This document shows, one piece after another, positions 15,309 to 35,404 of a stretch of DNA of 64,000 nt. The stretch spans positions 7,765,001-7,829,000 of the forward strand of contig CM067534.1 of the NCBI GenBank assembly GCA_034509925.1. The letters are read 5' to 3'. The DNA comes from Hirudinaria manillensis (lineage: Eukaryota; Annelida; Clitellata; Hirudinida; Hirudinidae). The notes under the pieces were generated by a model. That model saw only the letters and a program-made list of their open reading frames with translations. It had not been told where the DNA came from and made no database searches. Numbering within the stretch: the stretch's first letter is position 1; every line of letters begins with the position of its first letter. The position numbers and the translations under genes were made by a program.

Positions 15309-17063
15309 ATGTCGGTGAAACTGAAACACAGAAGATTAAAACCGTGGATTAACAACAACGTCAACGACGACAACAACTTGAAGGGCACTTTCGATGTTCG
15401 ACCAGCGTTATTCGTTCAGGCCTTCAATGATTGGAACGAAAAGGAGAGAAACGACTTTGCCAAGTGGCAGTTTCTGCGTCACATGTTGGCTGATTTCGAA
15501 AGCGACAAGAAGTTTCTCGCCAGTCTTCTCTCCATCTTGGATCCACTGCAGAGAAAGGATGCCGTCTATTACGAGGTCAAGACGTTCAAAGAGGAAACTC
15601 TGTACGGTCCCAGGATGGAAAGGCCATCTGTATACACGTTCGATGACTCAGAGAACGAACAGTTTCTTAAAGAATGGTATCGACACTTTGATGGGGAGAC
15701 GAAGCAAGCTCTGATTCTGAAGGTGCTCCAAAAAATCAACAGTCGACATCTACTGTGCCTCACGAAGATGATCAGGTGGAGGCTTTTCGAGCTGGAGGAG
15801 TTGGCCAGAGATGCCATTGTCGAGAAAGATGATCATGGTTGAAAAGTTTACATATTTATTTCATCTTTTCATTGATGACATCACTTTCTATTTACTACTA
15901 TGATATACAATTATAACATATTACACATATCATAATTGACAAAGATTTGCTGCAGTTCATAACTTTTAAGATGCAATTTCAATTCAAAGTCAAGGCAAAA
16001 CATGGACAAAAGAAGCTCAGAGCCAGCCAGCAACAAGTCTCTTTGGGTCAATTCCTGACTCTAGGGTTGCCTCAACCGACGAAATATTTTGCCAACTTTG
16101 TTGTCTTTTTGCCCTTAACAATCACGAAGAGAATTTTCAAGTATCTAGACCATGCCTCCATCTTTAACTGCCTGAAAGTCTCCAAAGGTTGGAAGTACCT
16201 GGCGCAGGAAGTCATCGACGAAAAGTGGACATCTGTCGGAAACGGGAGTAACGGACCTGTTAATGTGAGCTTGCTTCCTTTTGGTATCATCATCTATGCC
16301 ATCATGTTTGTCCAAACCATCATCATTATCATCATCATCATCATCATCGCCATGCTCATCATTTGTGTTTGTTTCAGAGTTCATCGGACGATGGTGAGAC
16401 AAAAGAAGAGAGCTGCCTCCACAGACCGTACAACATGACGCTTGTCATGAGCACGTCAGTGAGAACAATCATTACCATCACCATCTTCAACATTTAAGTT
16501 GTAATTAATTAAATCCATGATGATTATTTATTATTATTAATCTTTCATTGGCACTTATATTCATCTTAGGAATAACACAAAAGTTCATTCCTCATTCCGT
16601 CCATTCATTCTCTCACTCTTTCATTCATTCATTCATTCACTCACTCACTCACTTACTCACTCGTTGTTGCAGTGCAGATTCTAAAAGAGTAGTCGACTTC
16701 AGGGAGGATGTCGTGTCCTTCACGACCTCCGAAAGGAACTCAGTGACCCTCGTCCGGAAACCCTTCGAGTACGAAGCCGAGAGAAGCGTCGGAGGGGGGG
16801 AGTCGGGCGACGGGATAGGTCGAAGCCTGAAGTTGAGTCACGTCGGGAGCATCAAGTGCATCCTAACGTTTTGTTCAAAAGGAATTCTCATCAGTTCCAG
16901 CTATGATGCGACCATCAGGTGGAGTGCTAGGGTGAACTCAAGAATGGTCGAATATATTACTTATATTATTATTATTATTAATATATTATTATTATAATAT
17001 TATTATTATTAAGATATTATTATTATTATTATTATTAATATATTATTATTATTATTATTAATA

Positions 17064-17102
<39 letters not shown>

Positions 17103-17484
17103 GTATATATATATATATATATTCTCCATGTTGGTTCGTTCGTTTGTTTGTTTTAAAAAAAATATTTCCACGGTTATCTCTCGAACGTTTAATTTGCAAA
17201 TTAACTTAAAATGGTTTATTTTTTTTTTTGCAGAAAATGGTCTCTAAAAACGGGAAAATGCCTCAAAATTTACACCGGACACGGCGATGCCGTCTGTTGC
17301 CTCGGTAACCACGGAGACGTTCTGCTTTCCGGCTCCCAGGACAAAAGCTGCAGAGGTAATCGTGACAAGGAATGATTATTATAATTTATTTCATTAATTA
17401 ATTGCACCCCGTTGATTGGATGATGATCTCATTAATATTAATGACATAACTGAAGAAGTTCGAAAGCTTTTATTAAGCTGGAAA

Positions 17485-17522
<38 letters not shown>

Positions 17523-17746
17523 TATTATTATAAAGCAAAAAATTTTAATGAAATTCCAGTCTGGAGCATTGAGACGGGGAAATGCCACCAAACTTTTGTC
17601 CACGACAGTACGCTGACCGGAGTTTCTGTCCACAACGTTGACTTTTGTGTCACGTCGACAACTTCTGGAACGTTGAGGATTTACAACATATCATCTGGAA
17701 TTCTTATCAAGGTAACATCATTGCATTGTTTTTCCTGACTTTTAGC

Positions 17747-17796
<50 letters not shown>

Positions 17797-19157
17797 GTTA
17801 TTATTATTATTATTGTTATTATTAGTTTATTATTCAAATTAATTCAATTTGTAATTATAATGGTGAATCTTGTTCAATGTTTTAATTCATTGATTAAAGT
17901 AATTATGAAATATTTTTATGTAATTTTTTTCAAATTAACTTTTTAATTATTAAAATACTGTTGCACGGTTGATTCTCATAATTTGCAGAAGCTTCAATCA
18001 CACGACTCTGCCATAACGTGCCTCAAGACGAGCAGACGATACGTGGCGACCTCGTCTGCTGACTGTTCAGTCAAAGTTTGGACTTTCAAAACTGATGACA
18101 AGCAAACCAAGAAGTCATTGGTTGCTTCCTTGGAACACCCCAAGTTAGTCCAAATGATAGTGATGGTGATAATGATGATTGCCCCACTGGTAATGGTAAT
18201 GGTGATGATGATGATGATGATGTGTCATTAATAATAATAATAATAGTTAATTTATATAGCGCCATATGCATAGCATTGGAGGCGCAGGTAATAACTGAGA
18301 TGATGATGGTGATGTTAAATATTCACTTCAGTTAATAAAATAATATTTGTAGGAATATAATTAGAATTACTTAATGTTGAGAATGTCGCTTCAAAGCATA
18401 ATGAATATTGGCCAATCAGGGCAGTCCAGTGCATAGACCTGAAAAACAAAGAACTCGTAGCAGGATGTGATGACGGCAGGATCAGAATATGGAGTCTCCC
18501 TGGTGGCGTCTGCTCCAGGATCCTTTGGGGGAATCGCTATGGAGAACCGATACTACATCTCATTGTGGCATCCGATAGGCAATGATTTTTATGCTTATGT
18601 TTTGCTATTTTGCATTTAAAAAAGGACATTTATTAGTGCATTTTGGTGCAATTTTAAACTGAAAACAATTCTTAAACCAATAAAGATTTCATTTTCAATG
18701 CAGAGCTTCAAAGTGCTTTTTGAATCCTCTGCTCTGCATAATATTTAAATGACAAAATTATGTCATTCATTTTTTAAAAAAAATAATTTATCATTTAAAT
18801 AGCTAAAATAAAAAAGTTAATTAATTTATAAATAATATTTAATTTAAATTTCAAACCAGACTCCTAATCAACACCAACTCTAGCGTCATCCTTTACGAGT
18901 TCTCATCAGACAACAAAACTCCTCTGAAGAACCACGACCCAATCTTCAAAGAGGAACCAAAGTCTCGACCGAGATCCGAGCAGAAAGGAAAATCTAAATC
19001 CAAAAAAGCATCATCAGCTCCCCTGTCTCTGCCATTACCATCATCATCATCATCATCATCATCACCATCATCATTGCTTCCAGGATCTCATCAGCAAAAA
19101 AAGGCATCGTCTTCTGCTCCCGTGGTCAGAACTGTGACTCTCCACGATCAGCTATGA
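15309..19157 (+). CDS. F-box / WD40-repeat protein
   Basis: Nine exons: 15309-15837, 15945-16264, 16378-16454, 16673-16918, 17234-17355, 17560-17711, 17989-18143, 18420-18578, 18860-19157. They join to 685 aa with all phases agreeing. An all-helical N-terminus (1-175) is followed by an F-box at about 228-270 (FLPLTITKRIFKYLDHASIF, then SKGW). A WD40 propeller covers about 365-590, with repeats such as SSSYDATIRKWSLKTGKCLK, SGSQDKSCRVWSIETGKC and SSADCSVKVWTFKTDD. The tail is Lys/Ser-rich. F-box/WD40 proteins are substrate receptors of SCF ubiquitin ligases: the F-box binds Skp1 and the propeller binds the target. The domain order fits the FBXW10-like group, but I cannot assign an orthologue. 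Exon 8 ends AG|GCAATG, a GC donor, because no GT donor gives the required phase. AATAAA is at 19331-19336. The start has G at -3; an upstream in-frame ATG at 15246 is possible. Confidence 0.88.
16965..17110. repeat. (ATT)n microsatellite cluster, F-box/WD40 intron 4
   Basis: Interrupted ATT arrays ending in a short TA run. Two further ATT arrays lie in introns 5 (17484-17535) and 6 (17748-17830) of the same gene. Confidence 0.95.
18226..18292 (+). repeat. ATT-linked dispersed repeat, copy 1
   Basis: (AAT)n followed by TTTATATAGCGCC and, after about 17 bases, GGCGC. The GCGCC/GGCGC pair forms an inverted repeat. Related copies are at 56706-56770 and 62290-62340. It lies in intron 7 of the F-box/WD40 gene. 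Confidence 0.6.
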
Positions 19158-20083
19158 GTCATAAATGACTGAAACCTCTCAAAACCTGGACGTCGTGTCA
19201 CCTGTGACTTAAGCATTGTCATAGTCATCATTATTATCATCACTATCATAATCACTGTCCATGTTCCAAGGCTTTAGCAGACACCAAATGCTTTCCAGAA
19301 GCATATTGAATTTGTAACTTGAAACAATTGAATAAATTCATTTCTTATGATATTGTCAAAATAATACAAGCATCATGAACATGGGCGGTTCATTCGGTGT
19401 TTCGCTCGGTCGAAATCGCAACGGCTTCTCCGTTCAATAACTTTTCGTTCCTAAGGATTCCCGACAGGAAAAAGCAGGAAATCAAAAATGCCCTTTTTAT
19501 TGTTTCCGTGAGAAATGGAGTTAAAATAACAATCCACAGGATATTAAGTTGCAAAGAAGCCTCAACAATGCTCAGCACTAGGAAACATCAAAGATATTAT
19601 TCTATTTATGGCCATCTTTAGCTCCTAGGGACATTTGTGGATGGAATGGGTGTGGTGTGTGATAGTGCTGAAAGAAAAAGTCAGAGTCCTTGACCTCCAG
19701 TATTATATTATATTATATATACTATATTATACTATACTATATAAAATATAACGTGTATTATATTAATATATATATACTATATTATATTACTATATGCATG
19801 ATAATTCATAATTTTATGAGGTGACACAAGGTGCTACAAATTGAAAAGTGGAATGTCATACTACCCGAAACCCAGAAGTTATTGAAAATGAAAATAACAA
19901 GTAAGAAGGGTCATGATGATGCCAAGTGTAATCAAATCTTTCAGTGGACAAGGTGCGTGTGAAGGAATAAGAAGTTGGATGACTTCGAACAATTTCGTTT
20001 AAATAAATTAAGAACTAAGACAATGTCATCGAGAGCACAATTGCAAATTCCTAAGCAGACGTCGAGACGCTAGCGAGAACTTT
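19158..20083. other. Convergent intergenic region
   Basis: Between the 3' ends of the F-box/WD40 and LAP1-like genes. It holds the F-box/WD40 poly(A) signal, a TATATTA-rich low-complexity stretch at about 19700-19795, and short overlapping ORFs at 19390-19621 that look like chance. Confidence 0.6.
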
Positions 20084-21340
20084 CTAGCAGCCAATTTCGG
20101 CCAAAGTTTCGGGACTTTCTGCTCTGAGGAAGGCCACGGAGTTGGCGATTCTGCTCATCAGAGGTCGAAACTTGTCTTCGCCCATGACGGGCTCCCAGAG
20201 GGCGGCGAGTTTTTCCTCGACGAATTTGTCGTTCTCTTCCAAAAGTTCGTCTTCCGCCAGATGAAGGGTGAGGACGATGGCTACTCGCCTGTACGGGGCC
20301 TGTTCGTTGTCGCAGAACCGGTAAAACATCATGGCCGCCTCGGCCGCCAGGGACTCCAGGTGCTCGACCACGGCCACTTTCTTGCCCTCCTCAAAGCCCT
20401 TTTCGAGATCCCCGTCCAACCTCATTTTCACTCTGTCAGCTCTGACGTCCTGGTAAACCAGGCCATTGAAGTGAACGACATCGCTCTCCTTCTGATCAAA
20501 AAGTCTGGCGACTGTAGCTTCATACTTGCGCAGGAAACATCTGCCGCTCGCCGCAGCCTCCTTCGGGACGACCAATAGAATCACGGCAGGATCTCTGGGT
20601 TCGACTTCACTGATGATCGACATCGTAGCAGATCCAGTGATCGTCCAGAACCTCTGTGGCTGATTCTTAAAACTCTTCTGCAATTTCATCCAACTGATGG
20701 CAAACTTGGCCTCAGGGATACCATCCTGATGAGGACTTGGGTTTCTTCCCACCATCCAAATCATCAAACAAAAGATGATGATTGCTGTTATCACTCCACT
20801 AATGATACCTACAATGGATGAATATGAAGATGTGCTGCTCCCTTTCTTATGCTCAGTTTGTTCAATGTAATGTGAGCTGCAACGAACATTGTTCAAGTCG
20901 TTGTGATCTGGTGATGTCTTCTGGCAATCTCTAATTCCCCTTCTGGTGAGACTCGATCCTCTTGAACTACTTCCAGGCGAATTTAAAATTTCCACACGTT
21001 TATAGTATTCGTCGTATTCAAGTTTTATTGACTCTTGAGTTATTTGTTTTTCACCCTTGATTTCTGGAGAACGACCTCTGTCAAGATTTTTCCTTTGTTT
21101 CAACTTTGGTGATCCTTTTGGTGAAGTTTCACTAAGTGATTTCATAGGGCTCTGAAACTTACTTGGAGAAAGGATAGAACATTTGGAAACTTCATCGGGT
21201 GGCAATTCTTCACTTTCTGAATCAGTGAATTCTTCTTTTCCAATATCAAAATGATCATCGACCCCCTTATGGTCTCTAAAGCTTAAGCTGGTATCTTTTC
21301 CCTGTGGACGACTGGAAGGGGATAGAGACCTCTCAGACAT
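20084..21340 (-). CDS. TOR1AIP: LAP1/LULL1-like torsin-interacting membrane protein
   Basis: A single 418-aa frame. The start is the ATG at 21340, since codons upstream are non-ATG. Residues 1-174 are hydrophilic and Ser/Pro/Lys-rich, as expected for a nucleoplasmic or cytosolic domain. Residues 175-197 are one transmembrane helix (GIISGVITAIIIFCLMIWMV). The rest matches the luminal AAA-like domain of vertebrate LAP1: VILLVVPKEA, YRFCDNEQAPYRRVAIVLTL and a C-terminal ending in IGC. These proteins sit in the inner nuclear membrane or ER and activate torsin ATPases by supplying an arginine finger. The segment LMSRIANSV places an Arg (about residue 397) where human LAP1 has Arg563 (GLWSRISHLV), so activation is probably retained. 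It is divergently paired with the DUF3715 gene. No coding intron is needed, unlike its neighbours. Confidence 0.88.
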   Translation of the reverse strand: MSERSLSPSSRPQGKDTSLSFRDHKGVDDHFDIGKEEFTDSESEELPPDEVSKCSILSPSKFQSPMKSLSETSPKGSPKLKQRKNLDRGRSPEIKGEKQITQESIKLEYDEYYKRVEILNSPGSSSRGSSLTRRGIRDCQKTSPDHNDLNNVRCSSHYIEQTEHKKGSSTSSYSSIVGIISGVITAIIIFCLMIWMVGRNPSPHQDGIPEAKFAISWMKLQKSFKNQPQRFWTITGSATMSIISEVEPRDPAVILLVVPKEAAASGRCFLRKYEATVARLFDQKESDVVHFNGLVYQDVRADRVKMRLDGDLEKGFEEGKKVAVVEHLESLAAEAAMMFYRFCDNEQAPYRRVAIVLTLHLAEDELLEENDKFVEEKLAALWEPVMGEDKFRPLMSRIANSVAFLRAESPETLAEIGC

Positions 21341-21953
21341 TTTCAAGTCTACTATGGAGAAAAAAACAATGCATGTTAAATTTGTCCATGTTGAAAATAT
21401 AAATAGAGTTCAAACCTGTAATTTCAGAACTAAATTTTTCTCCTCCGTACCAACAATCACTCGGGGCGACAATCACGGCAAAACAAGCTTCTGCTTTCGA
21501 TTTATCCTTTTATAGGCGATACTATATTTTTAAAAGTAATACAATAATGTGTCACCATTCAGATAGTATCACATACTATTATTTTTACAATATGTTGTAT
21601 AATGTTTAATATTTATTTTAAAATTGATTAACTTTTTGCGCAAAGAAGCCTTTGGATATAATTAATCGGCAAATATGCGGCGTAAATGCACGCGTTAATT
21701 TACGACTTTTAATTTCTTTTGTAGTTTTATTAATATAAAGCGCGTTAATCGATTTCATTGTTAAGCCATGAAATAAGATTGTTGTTGAATTACATAAGAA
21801 CGCGGTCTGCTGGTTGCTAGTCGTTTTAGGATTCTTACAGGTGGCTTCGTGAAGTATTTGACACACTTGTGTAAATATTAAACCAACTCAGTCCATATCA
21901 AATTTGATTTATCCAGATCACTCAGGAGCAATGTCGCTCGTCTCGAAAGGTGA
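21341..21953. promoter_or_regulatory. Divergent promoter region, LAP1-like / DUF3715 gene
   Basis: AT-rich head-to-head 5' region. An ATG at 21931 opens only 14 codons and cannot be joined in phase to the downstream coding exon, so the true first exon of the DUF3715 gene is unresolved and may lie here. Confidence 0.45.
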
Positions 21954-24717
21954 TTGCAAAGTTTCGAATTAAGGCTTAGAACTGACGACATTTTAAAATT
22001 TTATCGAACAGAATTGTTTCAAGAAGTTCAACTGAAAGGCACTAAAGGAAAAGAAATAGCAGAAGCAATCACCAAATCATATTTAGACCCAAATTATGAT
22101 ACAAAATGGATGCCTGCCAAAATGTTCTTGATTCAGAATAAAAATCTTGAGCAGGCATTTCAGGGTAATTCCATTTCCTTTGCTTTGGGCATTAAATTGG
22201 TCCATCTCGTTTCTTAGGATTAATTTAGAGTCAACTGTAATTTTTGCTATGAATAAAATTGTACTTTTCAGAAACTCTCCAAGAAGAAAAGGTTTCCATA
22301 TGATGTCCAATTTTAATTAAATAAATGTTTTATTACGATCAGAGAAAATCAGAGAGTTCGAAAATTCTGGTTCGAAGGGCGGAGAGTTGGAGCCAAAGCT
22401 TGGATTTCTGATTGAGAATGACCTCGTCTCTCTCCTGGGCACATGTCAAACGGGACTAAGTGCAAAAGATTCTGAATATAACACCATTGGCTACAACTTT
22501 ATGGGAGTGTACCTCTGCAAGCACAGCGACATATGCCTCCAACATGCCATAGTTAAGTTCTCAGCATCAGATGTCATCAGAATGATCATCTTCAAGGTGG
22601 CGGACTCGTTATTTTCTTGCCATATTCAATTCAATTCCTCCAATATTTTAAGTGCCTTTTTTATCCAAGTCCTAGGATGTCAAGGAACTGCCGACGCACA
22701 TTAGCATAGACATGACCGAGCACGTTATTCGTGTATTACGTAGTTTTGTTTTGTTTGAGAATTGAAAATTACTTTGTTCCCACTTCACCATGTTTATGAA
22801 AAAAAAAATTGTGGATCACCTCATTCATCGTTTGTCCATTCATCCAGTATGTGACCGGCAAAACCACCACCGCCATCCCCAGGGTGGCCACCGTCGGAGA
22901 GTTCATCGAACCGACGCCTGGGTTCAACTCGCACGTGTCCGTCATACGACCTTCGTGCAAGGACTCTCTCCAGATGCAGTACGACAGGTCCCAGGTGCGT
23001 TTGACTTCCGCAAGCACGAGTTTTTGTTGAGCGAGATTTTTTTTTTAAATGTTTGACCAGAAATTATTTTATTTCTATGTAAAATTTTTTTCATCGACAT
23101 TTTTTATATTAATATACTATTGAAATGCTGTGGTTCATTTTATTATTTATCAGGCAACTATTAACATAATTTATGTTAATTATTCCCCACTAATCGACCA
23201 GGTGTACCTCTACGAGATCGACAAGTTCTTCCAGCCGGTAGCTCAGCCTCGGCACCTGGTGCCCCATGCGGTGGTCCTCTTCACGATCAACGGCGTCGCG
23301 CTTCCCCAGCTGGAGACAGAGTTTTCTGCCTTCAAGGCGACCGGATCGCCTTCCGTCGGTCTGCCGAGCACGGCCAACTCGAACCCGGAGGTCCTGTCGA
23401 ACCCGAAGCTGCAGCAGGCCATCGAGCAGATCAATGCCAAAGCACCGCCGGAGGTCCTGCTCCTCTCGAAAGGCTGCCGCTCTGCAAAGGCCGCCGCGGA
23501 GTCGGAGGCCTCGTCCATCTGCGTTCTCGGCTCGAAGGTGCCGACCTGCTCGAAGCCGGGCGTCGGCTCGAGCGGATCTTTACTGAACCGGAACGAGAGC
23601 TCCCAGCTGCAGAAGGTCATCGAAGAGTTGAATGCCAGGTACGAGATGGCCGAAGGGAGGGGGCTCGCGATGGCCGAGGAAAGCCTCCTGGCGAGTCAGG
23701 CGACCGCGTCCACGAGCGTCGCCACGATGATGGGCCTGGACGAGGTCCTGAGTGGCATGGCCAATAATTCCAGGACTGCTGCTCTCATTGGAAAGACTGG
23801 GAGGTTTGGTTGAGTTTAGAGTTGCTTTTTTTGTTCTTAAGTTAAGTTAAGTTGATCAATTGCTTGTTGAAGATAATGGCAAAGATAGTATCTAAGATAC
23901 TTAATTGCTCCTCTGTCAGTTGGGTGTTGATGAATAAGCACGGTTGGAGTCATTCGACCACATTGCAAATGATGCTAATCAACTGTTTGCCCTTTGGACA
24001 GTGATTTTGACTTTGATTTCAGCGAGGGTCAATTAACATCAACATTCTTGGTATTTATATAGGATAGGATAAGATGGAAAAGAATACAGAATTTTGAGAA
24101 TTTACTTATTAAATTATTTCATTGCCCAATTTGTTTCAACATTTCTGCCCCACTCGTGAAGGTTGGCCACGGGCCTCCAGCACTCCGGGTATTCGTCTTT
24201 GGACCTGCTATCTGCCGGCTCCGGCGGTCTGATCCACCTGACGAAATCCGAAATGTCTGCATTGGCCTCGCAGTCTCTCCTCGGCTCGTACTCCACGGTC
24301 GGCCTCCAACTCCAGGGCTCCAACCAGCTGGGCCTCCTCGGCGGAGACTCCACCCTCGCCGACCTCGCGGGTGCCGGCGTCGTCGATCTCTCCGGCAACG
24401 CCTACGCCCAGCTCCAGGGGGTCGCCCTGCCCACCGTCGCCGTGCCGACGTTTGTCGCGGGACTCGTGGACCCGATGGGATCGGCCATGCTGGCACAGAA
24501 CGGCGGCGCTCAGACTGCCTTTTACCAGCAGGAGTTCATCCCGGTCGAGTACCTCTCCTCCGTCGTGGCTGGTGCCGGCAAGGGCTCGGCACTCCAGGCA
24601 GCCTACTATCCTTTGCAGAGTGCTCCCTCTGGCTACGCCCTTCTCAATCAGGGTCTGAAGAGACCGCTGGCCGAAGCTGGAGCGTCATGCGTGGAAAAGA
24701 GGCAGAAGATTGCTTGA
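21954..24717 (+). CDS. Short DUF3715 protein, TASOR/TEX15-like (5' end unresolved)
   Basis: Six exons are seen: about 21954-22164, 22343-22596, 22676-22723, 22848-22994, 23202-23803, 24162-24717. They give at least 605 aa in one frame. The first part matches the pseudo-PARP DUF3715 domain of TASOR (HUSH silencing complex) and TEX15: a helix ending KMFLIQNKNLEQAF, then GFLIENDLVSLLGT, YNFMGVYLCKHSDICLQHAI, VIRMIIFK, TPGFNSHVSVIRPS and VYLYEIDKFFQPVAQPRHL followed by VPHAVVLFTI. In TASOR this domain is catalytically dead and needed for silencing. After it, this protein has only about 370 residues of Ala/Leu/Ser/Gly-rich sequence and a basic end (VEKRQKIA). It lacks the long remainder of vertebrate TASOR (over 1,600 aa). 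The last two exons are notably GC-rich. The family is likely; orthology and function are uncertain. Confidence 0.72.
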
Positions 24718-26268
24718 GGTTTTTTTGTCTTTTCGTTTTGTTTTTGTTCTTCGTTTTTTTTTCAGGGACAGGACCAAAGTTAGCGATCTGTTTTGCTCCG
24801 AAAAAATATCGAGCCCACCTACGAATTAGCTGTAAAGATCGGATCGGAACATTTTTTAAACTCTTCGTTCTTTGCCGATCATTCCTTAGAGACGTTCGCG
24901 CGTTTGTGTCGTTGCGTGTCCGTTACTCAGTTTTAGTCGTCTTTTGAATCTAGTTGCGGTGATTTGTGAGTCGCCTTTCTCTTGGATTGTTAGTTTGTTT
25001 TTTATTTTAAATTTAATTAAAGCATTGAATAATGTAGTATTGATGTCTTTTATTTTGCCATCTTTCTTCAATCCCTCCTAGTCAATCCCATCGTTTAAGT
25101 TTTGTTTTTTCCATTTTGTTTCATTTATTATGAACTATTTTACGACGACAGCCGTTTTGGTTTTTCAGCGGTTCGTTTGAAATCTAGAAGACATTCCACC
25201 AATCTTTTGATGATCACCTGTTTTGATCTGTTTTTCTAACTTAATTACTTTAATCTATTTGTTGTGTGTGTGTTCTTGTTGGCTCATTTGCATTGGTCAT
25301 CATCGTCATCATCATCATTCTCACATGAATACCAGTCATTCTTCGAACCGCTAGTGAGCGTTATTTAAGTGCATTTCATGGTTTATTATCAATTAATTAC
25401 AATTGCGTGCATTTCACTCTGTGGTTCTTCTTAAAATTGGTTTAGTTAGTTCATTTCTGAATGTTGCATCTAGGACGAGATGAGCAGAAATTATCACAGG
25501 TCGTTTGAAGCGCAAGAAGCAGGTAGTTACGTAGCGCAAAGTGATTTAAACCAGGAATGCGTTTCGTATGGCGATATTTGCTGCCATTAACAACTTACGG
25601 AAAATAATCTCGGGTGAGGTGGCGTCGCGACTTCAGGTGTAAATATTCGTAAGACCCCTTGGCGAGTGGAATTTGTGCAGAAGTCGAAATATTAATCGAG
25701 GTTTTAGGTGGGAATGCCCATGTCAACCTGGTTTATTCCATTAAAGTATTAAAAAAAACAACTTTATAAGACAAGAACACAAATATAAAGAAAAAATTTT
25801 ACATGGACAAAATTTAAAACTTTACCAAACAAATTTGAAACTAAAACCTCCTAAGAAAATTCTGGGCCACATCTGACGAACGCCTGACGCAATGCCTTCT
25901 GGAATCTTCCAGACACTTCTTTTGTTTAAACAATAAGGCTTCCAGAACAATGACATATTATTAAAAATCATAATTTTATAAATATGAAATGAAACATTAA
26001 CCATAATATAACAACTGCAAATACAAATAGATTGACCTACCTTTTTAAGTAATTACAAAATATAAATATAGAAATAATTATTTCTACAATTTGACAACAA
26101 TTTCATCATTTTAAAAATACTTAAAAAAAACTATATCAGCGGTTTCATAATCAGGCATGAGTATATAACCTTGACCGCCCCCGGTTTTCGTTACTACTGA
26201 ATCCGAACCGCGTGCTTTTTGTCTTTGAGATCTTTTGCGCTTTTACGAGTTTGACTTTATCTGCTACA
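24718..26268. other. Intergenic, DUF3715 3' UTR and mortalin-1 promoter
   Basis: Transitional from GC-rich to AT-rich. An ATTAAA-like signal lies near 25016. I looked for tandem inverted nGAAn heat-shock elements upstream of 26269 and see no convincing one, as expected for a mitochondrial HSP70. Confidence 0.55.
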
Positions 26269-29566
<3,298 letters not shown>

Positions 29567-30108
29567 AAGATTATTTCACGCTGACTGATTTGTGTTATTG
29601 TTATCCATCTTTTTTTTTATAGGAAATTACTGCACAATCTTCTGTCTTGGTTCAATAAACGCCTAAATTTATTTTGATTTGTTAGTTTGGTGTGGATTTG
29701 TGTAGGGGTTGACCTTGGCTTCGTTTGGGTGGCTCGGTCTGTTATGCATAATATAGTAAGTTAATTTAGAGGAATTATTAATTAGTGTAAATGTTGTTAA
29801 AGGTTTCTCATACCTATTACATTCGGGTGCTGGGAAAGGCCAGGTGGCTCAGCTTGCAACCAACATTGTCGTACAAATTGAGGTCTTATGGAGATAATAT
29901 AAGAACGTTTTTTTTGTGCCGATGTTAATCTAAAAAGACATCTTTGTCGAAATGCAACATTATTTATACATTAACTTTTGCACATAAATATTTCGGGATT
30001 GACCTTCTGATACTTCCGGACGTACTGCGTCGATGCGCGTGTTTTCCTCAGGCTTTGGCTGTGACTTTATTTTAGTGTTTCACATTTCAGATTTGAGTAA
30101 ATAGTTAC
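29567..30108. other. Spacer between mortalin copies 1 and 2
   Basis: Contains the copy 1 poly(A) signal and, presumably, the copy 2 promoter. No other feature seen. Confidence 0.6.
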
Positions 30109-34864
<4,756 letters not shown>

Positions 34865-35404
34865 CTTTAACATGATGCTACCAATTGATTCATAATAAAT
34901 TTATTGACTGTCTTATCACTGGCTTCTCAATGACTGTAAAGTTTGAGAAATAACGTACTTTTTTCGTTACGGTTCTCTGAAATCGCTTATTTTGTTAAAG
35001 TACTGAGTTTATTTGGCTGCCATTAAACCACGAGAGCACAGCCCTTTTTTTGTTTGATGAGGCGTCGTTAGAATGGTGGGGTGTGTACGTTTCTGGACCA
35101 CTTCGGTGAAGTCGGGATTTTTCCGATTGTCAAATCACAACAAAGCTTATGATTTTCGGTTTGAGAGTTGTGTGTTTTGCTACTCATTTTGTGAAGCGCT
35201 CCTAAGACTTTTACGTTAGGATTTGTGTTCCGTAAAGTAAATTTATGGCGAGCTGCAAAATTATTATATTCGTAGGCAAGGATTTTGTAGAGCCCCATCA
35301 TTAAGATCGAGTCGGCGATTTAAGCCGTGTTTTTAATTAAATGATTAACAATTAACGAAATTTATTGGGAGAACAAATGGGCTTGATCTTGTCCCTAATA
35401 TTAG
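34865..35404. other. Convergent spacer, mortalin-2 / unknown gene A
   Basis: Holds the poly(A) signal of mortalin copy 2 and, on the minus strand, AATAAA at 35366-35361, 39 bases after the stop of gene A. The tandem repeat unit that includes gene A begins at or before about 35285. Confidence 0.6.

Noticed and set aside
21931..21974. ATG at 21931 as start of the DUF3715 gene with a tiny intron
   Set aside because: The intron would be only about 24 bases and the phases disagree; other introns in the window are 60 bases or longer.
24156..24947. 263-codon plus-strand Arg/Pro-rich frame
   Set aside because: Shadow of the GC-rich last exon of the DUF3715 gene, whose frame joins in phase to the previous exon.
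26100..26268. Heat-shock elements upstream of mortalin copy 1 (and 29960-30108 for copy 2)
   Set aside because: No three alternating nGAAn units found; mitochondrial HSP70 genes are commonly not strongly heat-inducible.
35068..35301. 77-codon minus-strand frame upstream of mortalin-2's 3' end
   Set aside because: No splice context or family resemblance, and it crosses the edge of the tandem repeat unit.
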